A stretch of DNA of 39,532 nucleotides, taken from the NCBI GenBank assembly GCA_013151415.1, contig JAADII010000097.1, positions 1 through 39,532 on the forward strand, given 5' to 3'. The notes under the pieces were generated by a model, which had not been told where the DNA came from, made no database searches, and saw only the letters and a program-made list of their open reading frames with translations. This document shows positions 1 through 7,797 of this stretch, one piece after another. How positions within the stretch are numbered: position 1 is the first letter of the stretch; every line of letters begins with the position of its first letter. The position numbers and the translations under genes are program-made. The DNA is from Chloroflexota bacterium (GTDB lineage: Bacteria > Chloroflexota > Anaerolineae > J102).

Positions 1-338
1 TTCCCACCGCGACTCCCACCCCGCGCCCAACCCAAACCCCGACCCAAACCGCCACCTTCACGCCAACCGTCACCCCCACCTTCACGCCCACGCCGACCCA
101 AACTCATACCCCCCTTCCCACCCCCTCGCCAACGCCGCGACTTGGCCGGATGTTGGGTCATGTCTATCTAAGAGCGACGCCTGATCCTGCGGCGCCGCAT
201 CTAAACCTGGTGGCGTTTCGAGGCGAAGTCGTGCAGGTTTTGGAGCAAGCGGGCTCCTGGTCTCTTATTCGCCGGTTGCCGCCCGCGCCTGAAATCGAGG
301 GTTGGGTTCCCAGCCGCTGGGTGCAAGCGTCACCCTAA
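1..338 (+). CDS. 3' end of exported PT-linker/SH3b protein (partial)
   Basis: The frame is open from the left edge (first full codon at base 3) to TAA at 336-338. The first ~48 codons encode a Thr-Pro linker (repeats such as PTPT, TFTPT, PTQT). The last ~62 residues form a bacterial SH3-like (SH3b) module: a GRMLGHVYLRATPDP start, a VVQVLEQAGSWSLIR core and a final EGWVPSRWVQ strand. In this family SH3b modules typically sit outside the membrane and bind cell wall or other polymers. The same linker-plus-SH3b design recurs in the large protein at 30535-34362. An ATG at 150 exists, but the upstream in-frame PT linker shows it is internal. The function of the missing N-terminal part cannot be known. 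Confidence 0.8.
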   Translation, partial: PTATPTPRPTQTPTQTATFTPTVTPTFTPTPTQTHTPLPTPSPTPRLGRMLGHVYLRATPDPAAPHLNLVAFRGEVVQVLEQAGSWSLIRRLPPAPEIEGWVPSRWVQASP

Positions 339-425
339 AACGCAAGCTTAGCGCGATGTTTTGTTCGATAGTTGCGCGTCCGACACAAAATCAATTCGTT
401 CTTGAAAATCAAATTTTTTGCTTTT

Positions 426-947
426 ATGGCCATTCCTACATTTCAACGCAAGATTTGCTTGTTAGGTGATTTCGCCGTCGGCAAGACCAGTTTGATCCGG
501 CGATTTGTCTATAATCGTTTTGAGGAGGAGTACCTCGCAACCATCGGGGTTCTGGTTAGTCGCAAGGAAGTGATCCTCCCACACGGCATTGTCAATTTGC
601 TGCTCTGGGATCTTGCCGGGGGAGAAACCTTCGTTCACATGGAAGAAGCCTATTATCGCGGCGCGGCCGGCGCTTTGGTGGTGGCCGATATCACCCGACC
701 AGACACGTTTGGCCTGCTCAATGTATACGCCACCTCTTTCCTGGCCATCAATCCCCAAGCCGCGCTCGTTTTCGCCATCAACAAGGTGGACCTCAAGGAA
801 GATTTTACAGAAGCGAGCAAGCGGGCCCAGGACCTGAGCGCCCGTTGGGGCGCGCCACATTTCTTCACCAGCGCTTTGAGCGGTGAACAGGTTCAGACGG
901 CCTTCGTCACTCTGGCCCGTCTCACCATCGAATCGCATTCAACGTGA
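426..947 (+). CDS. Ras/Rab-like small GTPase
   Basis: 173 residues from ATG 426; a TTG 54 bases upstream is also in frame, and no clear ribosome binding site precedes either. All G motifs are visible: G1 GDFAVGKT (14-21), switch I threonine near 39, G3 WDLAGGE (61-67), G4 NKVD (119-122), G5 SAL (~152). The fold is that of a stand-alone Ras-superfamily GTPase with no membrane segment and no C-terminal lipidation cysteine. The residue matching the catalytic Gln of Ras (DxAGQE) is Gly, which predicts slow intrinsic GTP hydrolysis or dependence on a partner. The TGA stop overlaps the GTG start of the next gene (GTGA), implying translational coupling and a joint role with that regulator-like protein. 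Family assignment is firm; cellular role is unknown. Confidence 0.88.
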   Translation: MAIPTFQRKICLLGDFAVGKTSLIRRFVYNRFEEEYLATIGVLVSRKEVILPHGIVNLLLWDLAGGETFVHMEEAYYRGAAGALVVADITRPDTFGLLNVYATSFLAINPQAALVFAINKVDLKEDFTEASKRAQDLSARWGAPHFFTSALSGEQVQTAFVTLARLTIESHST

Positions 948-2482
948 TCGTCATGCCCGATCCTATTGCCATTTTGAAGGAAAGTGAGTGGGGCGAGGTG
1001 TGCGCCCGGCTGAACATCATGTTCGCCTGGGCCGACCAAAACCTGGTCATTCGAGACGCGTCGCGACGTTTGCGCGTCACCGTGGGTCGCGATCTGACGG
1101 GACGCACGTTGTCGGAGGCGTTTCCCAATCTGTTGGGCCTGGAAGACGAGCTGCGACGCATTGCGCGCGGTCAGGCCCAACCTTGGCGCATTCCCGGCTT
1201 TCGTTTGTCTGAAAAGCACTTGCAGCCTTATGATGTGCTGTTCATGCCTTTGACCGAAAGCGGGGGATTGCTAATGGTCGTCCGCCAAATGGACATCGAA
1301 TCAGCCATGGAGCGCGAATTGCGACAGCAGCGCAATGAAATGGCTTTGCTGCAAGAGCAGCTAGAAACCCAGACCGAAGCTTTGCAGCTCACCCAGGCAC
1401 GTTTGGAGAACCTGGAGCGCGAGCGCAAATCGCTCATGGATATCATTGCTCTGGACATTCAATCTGCGTTGAGCATCGCACAGGGATACGCGGAGTGGCT
1501 CCAGCGCGCCCTCGCCGATTCGGCCATGTCTCAATATGAGCAGGCCCTAAAGCTCATCACGCAAGAGACCGAGCATATTGGCGAATTGGTTCGCGAAGTG
1601 CAGGCGTTTCAGCGCGTGGAGCGAGCGTTGGAATCGATGGCATGGCGACCTGTCGAGCTGGCTAAGCTGCTAGACGCGGTTACCGGCATGTGGCGAGACA
1701 TCGCCAAACTGCGCGAGGTGGATTTTGAGATCCACGCCAAAAGCCCTGCGCCGGGCATTAGCGGCGATCCTGAATTATTGTGCGAGGCCATGGATCGCAT
1801 CTACAATTACATGCTATTTTTGGCGGATCCGCCCGCCACTGTGCGCGTGGAGCTCAATGCATGGCCTGGCTGGGCGTTGATGCGCTTCACCTGTTCCAGG
1901 ATTAGAAAAGAGCAGGCGCTGTTGGAGCACCGCTCGGGCCATGCGCTCAACGCGCGACAACGCGCGTTTCAGCTTCAGTTGGCTCGAGCGCGCATCATTG
2001 CCGAAGGTCATGGGGGACATCTCAGCCTTAGTGACGAAACCGATAAGAACGCCGTCTTGTTCTGGTTGCCTGCGGAGAGCGCTCCGTCCGATGAAGCCCT
2101 TCCGGCCGGGGTGAAAAAGCCGCCTTTTCAAGTGAAGAAGAGGCCTGTCGAAGAGACGCGAACGCCGAGCGCGTCCAAATGGATCACCGCAGGCCGAGAG
2201 AGCATTCGCATCGATGTGGAGAAAGGGCGAGTGTGGCTTAACGATGAGCTCATCAAATTGACCGACAGCGAGTATCGTCTGCTCCTTTATCTGGCCCAAC
2301 ATGTGAATGAAGTGGTGCGCAACGAAGAGTTGCAGGCGCATCTCGGCAAGGATGGCCGACCGATTTCATTGGCCAGTTTGCGCGTGTTGGTTTGGCGATT
2401 GCGCCAACATTTGGGCGGCAATGAAGGCGCGGGTCAATATTTGCGCACGGTGCGCGGGTTTGGTTATCTGCTTGTGTCGTGA
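944..2482 (+). CDS. PAS / degenerate histidine kinase / OmpR-type winged-helix fusion
   Basis: 512 residues from GTG 944 (ATG 953 is possible). Order: PAS-like sensor (~18-115), coiled coil (~118-165), a HisKA-like helical pair (~163-225), an eroded ATPase-like region (~235-375), a Pro/Lys linker, and an OmpR/PhoB-type winged helix (~412-512) with LTDSEYRLLLYL and the diagnostic ending YLRTVRGFGYLL. The HisKA box reads IIALDIQSALSIAQGYAEWL, where the canonical SHELRTPL phospho-acceptor His is Leu170. The N-box Asn is missing (YNYMLFLADP), and there is no DxGxG; only a trace of the late GL..A..I...HGG segment survives. It therefore looks like a pseudokinase scaffold fused to a DNA-binding output, a one-component regulator. 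It overlaps the Ras-like GTPase start-to-stop, and its 3' end overlaps udk (opposite strand) by 19 bases. Confidence 0.85.
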   Translation: MIVMPDPIAILKESEWGEVCARLNIMFAWADQNLVIRDASRRLRVTVGRDLTGRTLSEAFPNLLGLEDELRRIARGQAQPWRIPGFRLSEKHLQPYDVLFMPLTESGGLLMVVRQMDIESAMERELRQQRNEMALLQEQLETQTEALQLTQARLENLERERKSLMDIIALDIQSALSIAQGYAEWLQRALADSAMSQYEQALKLITQETEHIGELVREVQAFQRVERALESMAWRPVELAKLLDAVTGMWRDIAKLREVDFEIHAKSPAPGISGDPELLCEAMDRIYNYMLFLADPPATVRVELNAWPGWALMRFTCSRIRKEQALLEHRSGHALNARQRAFQLQLARARIIAEGHGGHLSLSDETDKNAVLFWLPAESAPSDEALPAGVKKPPFQVKKRPVEETRTPSASKWITAGRESIRIDVEKGRVWLNDELIKLTDSEYRLLLYLAQHVNEVVRNEELQAHLGKDGRPISLASLRVLVWRLRQHLGGNEGAGQYLRTVRGFGYLLVS

Positions 2483-3108
2483 GCGCGATTCAACAGGCTC
2501 TCGATGCGGCCAATGACCATTTCCATGGCCACCTCGTTGTAGCCTCCTTCGGGAATGATGATATCGGCGTAACGTTTGGAAGGCTCGACAAATTGCAGGT
2601 GCATGGGGCGCACGGTGCGCTGATATTGCTCGATAACCGATTCGACTGTGCGTCCCCGCTCGCGAATATCGCGTTGCAGCCGTCGAATGAAGCGGATGTC
2701 GGGATCGGTCTCCACATAGATCTTGATGTCCATCAGATCCCGCAAGACTTGGTCGGCAAAAATGAGGATGCCTTCCACCAGGATGACCGGGCTTGGCTCA
2801 ATATGCCGCGTCTCCTTGCGCCGCGTGTGGGTCGTAAAATCGTAGATGGGCGCATCCACGGCTTGACCATCAACCAACATGCGGATGTGGCGAATGAGAA
2901 GCGCGTTGTCTAGCGAATTGGGGTGGTCGAAATTTAGGCGGGCGCGCTCGGATGCGGGCAGATGAGACGCGTCTTTGTAATAGGCGTCGTGAGGCAAATA
3001 GGCGATGCGGTCCCAGCCCACGCGCTCCAAGATGCGCTGGATGACGGTGGTCTTTCCAGAACCGCTGCCGCCAGCCACGCCGACGACGACCGGCGTAGGA
3101 GTGGACAT
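2464..3108 (-). CDS. udk: Uridine kinase
   Basis: 214 residues from ATG 3108; an in-frame GTG 18 bases upstream is less likely. Uridine kinase phosphorylates uridine and cytidine in cytoplasmic pyrimidine salvage. The P-loop GGSGSGKTT is near the N terminus, followed by the family blocks LPHDAYYKD, LNFDHPNSLDN, APIYDFTTHTR and VILVEGILIF, then RRLQRDIRERGR and the PSKRYADIIIPEGG signature. Length and motif order match the Udk/PRK family. The last 19 bases overlap the end of the convergent regulator gene. It lies 21 bases downstream of the ResB-like gene on the same strand and may be cotranscribed. Confidence 0.95.
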   Translation of the reverse strand: MSTPTPVVVGVAGGSGSGKTTVIQRILERVGWDRIAYLPHDAYYKDASHLPASERARLNFDHPNSLDNALLIRHIRMLVDGQAVDAPIYDFTTHTRRKETRHIEPSPVILVEGILIFADQVLRDLMDIKIYVETDPDIRFIRRLQRDIRERGRTVESVIEQYQRTVRPMHLQFVEPSKRYADIIIPEGGYNEVAMEMVIGRIESLLNRAHDTSR

Positions 3109-3129
3109 GGTTACGTTGGATTGCACATG

Positions 3130-4407
3130 TTATATGGAATGAGACGAAGCGCTTTCCCGCTCGCCGCGAACGGCCTGCGATATTTCCTCAAGGGTGGGGC
3201 GAGCGAAGGATTGAGCCTGGCGTCGAAGCGCGCTGCCGCTCGCATTTGTGCGCAGGCCCAAGCGCAAATAAGGCAAACGCCAGCGCACATAGAAACCCAT
3301 TAGGGTGAGCAGCGCGGCCGGAATGAGCAGCCACAGCCAGGGCCGTTTGGCGACGCGAAGCGCGACAAAATAGGTGGGGCGCAGGTGAATGCGGACATCT
3401 TCCACCTCGATCGTGACCGGCTCTTCGATTTCTTGGGTTAGAAGCAAGGCGTCGGACGCGTCGAGCGCTTGCAAGCTGAAGTGTTGTGGGCCGTCGTTCA
3501 CCACCCGAAAAAAGAGATTTCGTTCCGGTATGGCCACCGCGCGCTCGCTGCGCGGCTGCGGAAACCGTAATGTGAGCCTGGTCGCGGGCGCGCCCCCTTG
3601 CTCGATGGCCTGCACCGCCAATGCTCTTTCTCCCACCGTCACCGACACCTGAAGGCCGGGATGAATGGCTTGCTGACGCAGCAGCAGACCAAAACGGCTC
3701 GCTCCCTCCACTTGCACAGGCGCTTGGCCCACCCGAGGCGGATTGATGGCGTTTTCCTCGGGGATGGATAAGGTGATGGACGCCAAAGGCGCAAGCGAAA
3801 GCCGTTCTCCAGGGCTGAGCGTCAGCGTCTCGGTTTGCCAGCCAAAGCGCGCATTGAGCAACAAGGCCAATAATGTCAATCCCAGACCGACCTCAATGAG
3901 GGTGGCGAACCAGGTGAATCGTTGTCGCCTATCGCCATGCCACTGGCGCGTTTCGTTCTCCGCGTCGGGCTCACTTTGCCAACGCTCGCACCAACGCGCC
4001 ATGAATGCATCGCCCTCTTCAGGGGTTATCGGTTGCTCGAACGATAGATCGTCGATCTGGGTGGTGGGCGCGGGCTCCAGGGGCGGCTGCAAAGTGCGTG
4101 TGAGCTGGGCCAGGGCCAAACGGTCGGCCAAGCGCAAGAGCAAGACCACCGCGAACAAGGGGAGCAACACGCGCAGGAAGAGATTGTGTGCGATGTCGAG
4201 CAACCCCAGCGCGTTGAGCGCAGAACCTGCAGGAAGCGTCGCGGCCGTCTCCACTAACCAGCGGCTGCGGGCGATGGGATCATCGGCCAGGGTTGTTGGC
4301 GTCTGCGGCAGCGCGGTGTGGGCGGCAAGCGCAATGAACAATACGCCCGTCAACGCCAGGGCCAGCCAGGGGTGCGTCAGCGCGCGCCAAAGGCGAAAAA
4401 GATTCAT
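3130..4407 (-). CDS. ResB-like multi-pass membrane protein
   Basis: 425 residues from ATG 4407; the frame is open further upstream, but that part runs through the tRNA gene and its terminator and cannot be coding. Features: N-terminal membrane helix (WLALALTGVLFIALAAHTALPQ), a second hydrophobic stretch (LFLRVLLPLFAVVLLLRLA), a third (LIEVGLGLTLLALLLNARFGW), a large beta-rich extracytoplasmic portion, and a last helix (WLLIPAALLTLMGFYVRW) near the C terminus. This arrangement resembles ResB/Ccs1, which delivers haem in system II cytochrome c maturation. The partner CcsA/ResC is not in the window, so assignment is by topology and weak similarity. No Shine-Dalgarno is visible; AT-rich TATTATATG sits directly before the start. 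Confidence 0.5.
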   Translation of the reverse strand: MNLFRLWRALTHPWLALALTGVLFIALAAHTALPQTPTTLADDPIARSRWLVETAATLPAGSALNALGLLDIAHNLFLRVLLPLFAVVLLLRLADRLALAQLTRTLQPPLEPAPTTQIDDLSFEQPITPEEGDAFMARWCERWQSEPDAENETRQWHGDRRQRFTWFATLIEVGLGLTLLALLLNARFGWQTETLTLSPGERLSLAPLASITLSIPEENAINPPRVGQAPVQVEGASRFGLLLRQQAIHPGLQVSVTVGERALAVQAIEQGGAPATRLTLRFPQPRSERAVAIPERNLFFRVVNDGPQHFSLQALDASDALLLTQEIEEPVTIEVEDVRIHLRPTYFVALRVAKRPWLWLLIPAALLTLMGFYVRWRLPYLRLGLRTNASGSALRRQAQSFARPTLEEISQAVRGERESASSHSI

Positions 4408-4440
4408 ATAATAGATGACGACTGTTTGCGTTAACCGGTG

Positions 4441-4470
4441 CAAAAAAACCCCAGCCATAGGCGGCCGGGG
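4441..4470 (-). terminator. Intrinsic terminator after tRNA-Thr
   Basis: The + strand reads CCCCAGCC, a six-base loop, then GGCCGGGG (one internal mismatch). On the - strand this GC-rich hairpin is followed by seven T residues. It lies just downstream of tRNA-Thr and before the ResB-like gene, so it should end the tRNA transcript. Confidence 0.8.
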
Positions 4471-4481
4471 TGTCAAAAAGG

Positions 4482-4554
4482 AGCCACCCATCGGACTCGA
4501 ACCGATGACCCACGCATTACGAGTGCGTTGCTCTACCAACTGAGCTAGGGTGGC
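4482..4554 (-). tRNA. tRNA-Thr (anticodon CGT)
   Basis: A 73-nt cloverleaf on the - strand: acceptor stem GCCACCC/GGGTGGC, a D-arm with AGCTCAGTTGGTAGAGC, anticodon stem ACGCA/TGCGT with loop CTCGTAA (anticodon CGT at 4519-4521, reading ACG), and a T-arm with GGTTCGAGTCC. The 3' CCA is not fully encoded; the discriminator T is followed by CC and then a T tract leading into a terminator hairpin. The anticodon assigns threonine. Confidence 0.95.
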
Positions 4555-4604
4555 CTAAACCGCTCAAATTATAGCAAGGGCTGAGCCGAAAGGCAAGGTT
4601 TCGG

Positions 4605-5183
4605 CTATGGCGCAAGTTGGCTGAGCGCGGCTCGCAACCGGTTTTCGACCCCCTCCACCTCTTTGGGCACGCGCTGAAGCGCGCGTTGGGCCTCGACCAC
4701 GCTATATCCCAATGCGGTTAGCGCGTCGATGACCTCCGCGTCCACATCGCTCAGCGCGGTTGCGCCCGGCGGGCCCAGCTCTTCGGGCGCGAATTTGTCT
4801 TTGAGATGAAAAAGAATCTTGCGCGCACTCTTGGCGCCAATGCCTGGCACGCGGGTGAGGATGCCCGGTTCGTCGTTGGAAATGGCCAATCGAATCGCGT
4901 CGGGCGAAAGCGTGGAAAGCACATTCAGCGCCAGACGAGGTCCCACGCCGCTGGCGCCGAGCAAGAGATGAAATAGTTGCAGCTCTTCCTCGCTGAGAAA
5001 CCCAAAGAGCGATAGCTCTTGCTCGCGCACATGAAGATACGTGAATAAGGCCACCGATTGCCCCACGCGCAATGTGGCGGCGTCGGACGCGGGCAATTGC
5101 ACATGCACGCCAAACGGGCCGACATCCACCACGATATGGCCTTCGCCTTGCTCCTCCACCCGGCCGCGAACTCGCACAATCAT
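4605..5183 (-). CDS. ruvA: Holliday junction branch migration protein RuvA
   Basis: 192 residues from ATG 5183 (an upstream TTG is disregarded). RuvA tetramers bind Holliday junctions and load RuvB hexamers for branch migration in recombination and repair. Visible: N-terminal OB-fold (MIVRVRGRVEE, GPFGVHVQLP, LFTYLHVREQELSLFGF), then two helix-hairpin-helix motifs (LLGASGVGPRLALNVL and LTRVPGIGAKSARKI), and the C-terminal RuvB-interacting domain (VIDALTALGYSVVEAQRAL) after a linker. RuvB is not in the window. It lies 65 bases after the response regulator, in the yebC-ruvC-regulator-ruvA series on the - strand. Confidence 0.96.
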   Translation of the reverse strand: MIVRVRGRVEEQGEGHIVVDVGPFGVHVQLPASDAATLRVGQSVALFTYLHVREQELSLFGFLSEEELQLFHLLLGASGVGPRLALNVLSTLSPDAIRLAISNDEPGILTRVPGIGAKSARKILFHLKDKFAPEELGPPGATALSDVDAEVIDALTALGYSVVEAQRALQRVPKEVEGVENRLRAALSQLAP

Positions 5184-5248
5184 GAGCAAATGGGCATTGC
5201 CACGCGAATCAAGCGTTGCATGGGGGCTAATCGCCGTTTGGGGGGCGT

Positions 5249-5971
5249 TTACGAGGCGGGACGATATTCAAAGATATAGCCCGCGCCGCGCACTGTATGA
5301 AGATGCTCGGGTTCGGATGGGTTCATCTCGATCTTCTCGCGTAGCCGGCGCACAGCCACCTCGACCAAATTGGTGGAACCTTCGAATTCATAGCCCCAAA
5401 CCTCGCGAAACAATTGTTTCTTGTCTACGGTTTCGCCCTTGTGCGACATAAGGTATTTGAGCAAATTGTATTCAATGGGGCTGAGCTGGCAAGGCGCGCC
5501 ACGCACAATCACCTCATGGGTGCGAAGGTTCATCTTGATCTGGCCTTCGTCGAGCTCGGTGGGCGCTGCCGGCGGTTGCTTCATCCAGGCCACGCGGCGC
5601 AAAATGGCTTCGATGCGCGCGGCCACTTCGCGAAACACAAAGGGTTTGGTGATGTAATCGTCCGCGCCCATGTTGAAGCCCTTGATGATGTCGTCGGCCG
5701 ACCCCAATGCTGTGAGCATCACCACGGGAATGTCGGACACCTTGCGGATTTCCTCCAGCACCTCAAAGCCGTCCATGCGCGGCATCATGATGTCCAGCAC
5801 GACCATATCCAGGTCGTGGTCCCGCTTGAAAAGCTCCAGGGCTTCGCGACCATCTTCGGCCGCGATGATTTCATAGCCCTCAGCGGAAAGACTCATCTCA
5901 AGGAGGTTGCGGAGCGCGCTTTCATCTTCGGCGATCAAGATGCGCGCTTTGGGCTTGGAGTTGAAGTTCAT
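5249..5971 (-). CDS. OmpR/PhoB-family response regulator
   Basis: 240 residues from ATG 5971; an earlier ATG at 5977 is in frame, but AGGAG lies 7 bases before 5971 and only 1 base before 5977. The receiver domain (~10-125) has the acidic pair in IAEDES, the phospho-acceptor Asp in VVLDIMMPRMDG, the Thr in MLTALG and the Lys in YITKPF. A winged helix follows (~145-240) with CQLSPIEYNLLKYL, REVWGYEFEGSTNLVEVAVRRLREKIE split over the recognition region, and HTVRGAGYIF. It is thus a complete, phosphorylatable transcription factor. No cognate kinase adjoins it. It sits between ruvC and ruvA, 104 bases from ruvC, with an inverted repeat in its leader, so it probably has its own promoter. Confidence 0.94.
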   Translation of the reverse strand: MNFNSKPKARILIAEDESALRNLLEMSLSAEGYEIIAAEDGREALELFKRDHDLDMVVLDIMMPRMDGFEVLEEIRKVSDIPVVMLTALGSADDIIKGFNMGADDYITKPFVFREVAARIEAILRRVAWMKQPPAAPTELDEGQIKMNLRTHEVIVRGAPCQLSPIEYNLLKYLMSHKGETVDKKQLFREVWGYEFEGSTNLVEVAVRRLREKIEMNPSEPEHLHTVRGAGYIFEYRPAS

Positions 5972-6021
5972 TGCCATGCTCCTGAACCGGCGAGGAAAGA
6001 GGGTGGATGATTTGGAGATGT

Positions 6022-6037
6022 ATAGATGTATATCTAT
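6022..6037. promoter_or_regulatory. Inverted repeat in leader of response regulator
   Basis: ATAGAT-GTAT-ATCTAT, a perfect 6-bp inverted repeat in a very AT-rich stretch 50 bases upstream of the response regulator start. It overlaps candidate -10-like sequences on the - strand. It could be an operator for autoregulation; this is inference from position only. Confidence 0.3.
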
Positions 6038-6075
6038 GAGATAATCCAGGCGCGATGATGCTGCACCTTCGATTG

Positions 6076-6573
6076 TCAATCTTTGTTTTTGAATGACCAA
6101 GCCGTTGTATGCAGATGGCAAAGCGCGATGGCGAGCGCATCCGCGGCGTCATCCGGCCTGGGAATGGCCTCCAAAGCCAACAGCAGCCGGATCATTTCTT
6201 GCATCTGGCGTTTATCGGCCGCGCCATATCCGGTGATGGCCTGTTTCACTTCGACGGGTTTGTATTGGTGAAAACTTGCATCCGACTGAGCCGCGGCCAG
6301 CAACACGACGCCGCGCGCATGGCCCACATTGAGCGCTGTGCGAGCATTGCGCGCAAAAAACAACTCTTCTACGGCGATGGCGTCGGGACGGTGGCGCTCG
6401 ATAAGGGCGCTCAATTCGTCATACAGTGCGCGTAGTCGTTGCGGAAAAGGCGTGCTCGCCGCGGTGCGAATCACGCCATATTCCAAAACCAGGGTTTGCT
6501 GATCCTGCTCTGCAATGACGCCATATCCGGTGATGGCGATGCCGGGGTCGATGCCCAGAACGACGCGTTTCAT
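6076..6573 (-). CDS. ruvC: Crossover junction endodeoxyribonuclease RuvC
   Basis: 165 residues from ATG 6573. RuvC cuts Holliday junctions symmetrically with the RuvAB complex. The RNase-H-like fold carries its acidic residues in LGIDPGIAITGYGVI (Asp near 7), IAVEELFFARNARTALNVG (Glu) and the C-terminal RPDDAADALAIALCH (Asp pair). The KPVEVKQAITGYGAADKRQM segment is typical of the family, and the length is close to the usual ~165-175. It is 46 bases downstream of yebC, the common bacterial order. Its TGA stop is embedded in a TTGACA hexamer, but no matching -10 element follows. Confidence 0.96.
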   Translation of the reverse strand: MKRVVLGIDPGIAITGYGVIAEQDQQTLVLEYGVIRTAASTPFPQRLRALYDELSALIERHRPDAIAVEELFFARNARTALNVGHARGVVLLAAAQSDASFHQYKPVEVKQAITGYGAADKRQMQEMIRLLLALEAIPRPDDAADALAIALCHLHTTAWSFKNKD

Positions 6574-6619
6574 TGTCACTGTCGCGGCTCTCAGGCCAGT
6601 TTCGGGGCCTATGTTTCCA

Positions 6620-7375
6620 TCAGGCCGCCTCCAACTCGCCCAGCAGCTCGTCACTAAAGTTCAGGTTCGAGTGCACGCGTTGCACGTCGTCCAGGTCTTC
6701 CAGGCGTTCGAGCAGATTAACCACCGATCGGGCTTGCTCCACCGGCAGCTCCACCTCGTTCTTGGGGATCATGGTCAGCTCCGCGCTTTCGATCTTAACG
6801 CCCGATTCGCCCAATGCATCGCGCACCTTGCCCAGATCGACCGCATCCGTGATGATCTCCACGGTGCCGTCGTCATTGAAATTGACGTCTTCCGCGCCCG
6901 CGTCCACGGCCATTAGAAACATGTCATCTTCGTCCAAACCGTTCATGCTGGCGATGATTTGGCCCTTGCGTTCGAATTGCCATGCCACGGCCCCCGAGCT
7001 GGCCATGTTGCCGCCCGCGCGGCTCAGCAAATGGCGAATGGCCGACACGCTGCGATTGCGGTTGTCGGTCATGACCTCGATCATGATGGCGACGCCGTGC
7101 GGGCCATAGGCCTCATACGTCACCTCCTCCAGGGCCTCGGCTTTTTCCAGCCCGGCCCCGCGCGCAATGGCGCGCTCGATGTTTTCTTTGGGCATGTTGG
7201 CCGCGCGCGCTTTATCCAGCACCAGCCGCAGACGCAGGTTCATGGCGGGGTCTGGCCCGCCTTCTCGAGCGGCCACTTGCAGCTCTCGAGCGATCTTGGT
7301 GAATATCTTGCCTCGTTTGGCGTCCACCGCAGATTTGCGGCGTTTGATGTTGGCCCACTTGCTATGACCGGCCAT
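6620..7375 (-). CDS. yebC: YebC/PmpR-family protein
   Basis: 251 residues from ATG 7375, beginning with the family signature MAGHSKWANIKRRKSAVDAKRGK. YebC-family proteins are described both as DNA-binding transcriptional regulators and as translation factors that relieve ribosome stalling; the sequence alone does not decide which. Three-domain organisation is recognisable: N-terminal helical domain, NMPKENIERAIARG, YEAYGPHGVAIMIEVMTDNRNR, GGNMASSGAVAWQFERKG, and the C-terminal MIPKNEVELP. It is the first gene of the - strand series leading to ruvC. Confidence 0.95.
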   Translation of the reverse strand: MAGHSKWANIKRRKSAVDAKRGKIFTKIARELQVAAREGGPDPAMNLRLRLVLDKARAANMPKENIERAIARGAGLEKAEALEEVTYEAYGPHGVAIMIEVMTDNRNRSVSAIRHLLSRAGGNMASSGAVAWQFERKGQIIASMNGLDEDDMFLMAVDAGAEDVNFNDDGTVEIITDAVDLGKVRDALGESGVKIESAELTMIPKNEVELPVEQARSVVNLLERLEDLDDVQRVHSNLNFSDELLGELEAA

Positions 7376-7705
7376 AGACGTTCTGAATTGCCTCCTGCGC
7401 AGTTGTTAGGATTCGTTTTTGACTCCGTGTTGCAAATCGCGACAGCAATAAGCGCGTCCTCAGATGAGAAAACGCGCATCATGCATGCCGCACAGCAAGA
7501 GTGAACATGGTTGGAGTCGTTCAGTCACATAATGACTATAACCATTATAACACAACCCACCAAATTTCACGCCTTGCTATCTGGGCTTTTCTTCCATCTT
7601 TTTTTGCGATACACTAAACATGAACAACTGTGCATAAACAAGGCCTGCTATCATCTCTTCTGAGCCGCGGCTCACATTTTCGAGCGCGTGGCCGAAATGG
7701 AGGGC
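7376..7705. promoter_or_regulatory. Divergent intergenic region with candidate yebC promoter
   Basis: This gene-free stretch lies between yebC (-) and the + strand small ORF/helical-repeat gene. On the - strand TTGGTG (7563-7558), a 17-base gap and TATAGT (7540-7535) form a plausible promoter ~150 bases before yebC. The same spot has an inverted repeat, ATAATG (7529-7534) / CATTAT (7543-7548), so a regulator could bind over the -10. I see no RNA gene and no terminator here. Confidence 0.35.
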
Positions 7706-7711
7706 ATGGTT

Positions 7712-7783
7712 ATGATGGCGTTTAGATATCCGGTCTTTTCTTCGGATGAACGCATGGCCACGAACCTGTTCGAAATGACGTAA
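7712..7783 (+). CDS. Possible 23-residue small ORF
   Basis: ATG 7712 lies 7 bases after GGAGGG (7699-7704) and opens a 23-codon frame (starts MMAFRYPVFS, ends NLFEMT) stopping at TAA 7781-7783. That stop merges with the AAAGGA ribosome binding site of the next gene, whose ATG is 14 bases on. The spacing suggests a leader peptide or small protein coupled to the downstream gene. No homology is recognised; it may be chance. Confidence 0.3.
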   Translation: MMAFRYPVFSSDERMATNLFEMT

Positions 7784-7797
7784 AGGACGATAAAATC

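Noticed and set aside
4408-4539. N-terminal extension of the ResB-like protein
   Set aside because: It would translate the tRNA-Thr gene and its terminator; the membrane helix starts at the downstream ATG.
6051-6079. Promoter from TTGACA at the end of ruvC
   Set aside because: No -10-like hexamer exists at 16-18 bases; the nearest AT-rich element is over 25 bases away.
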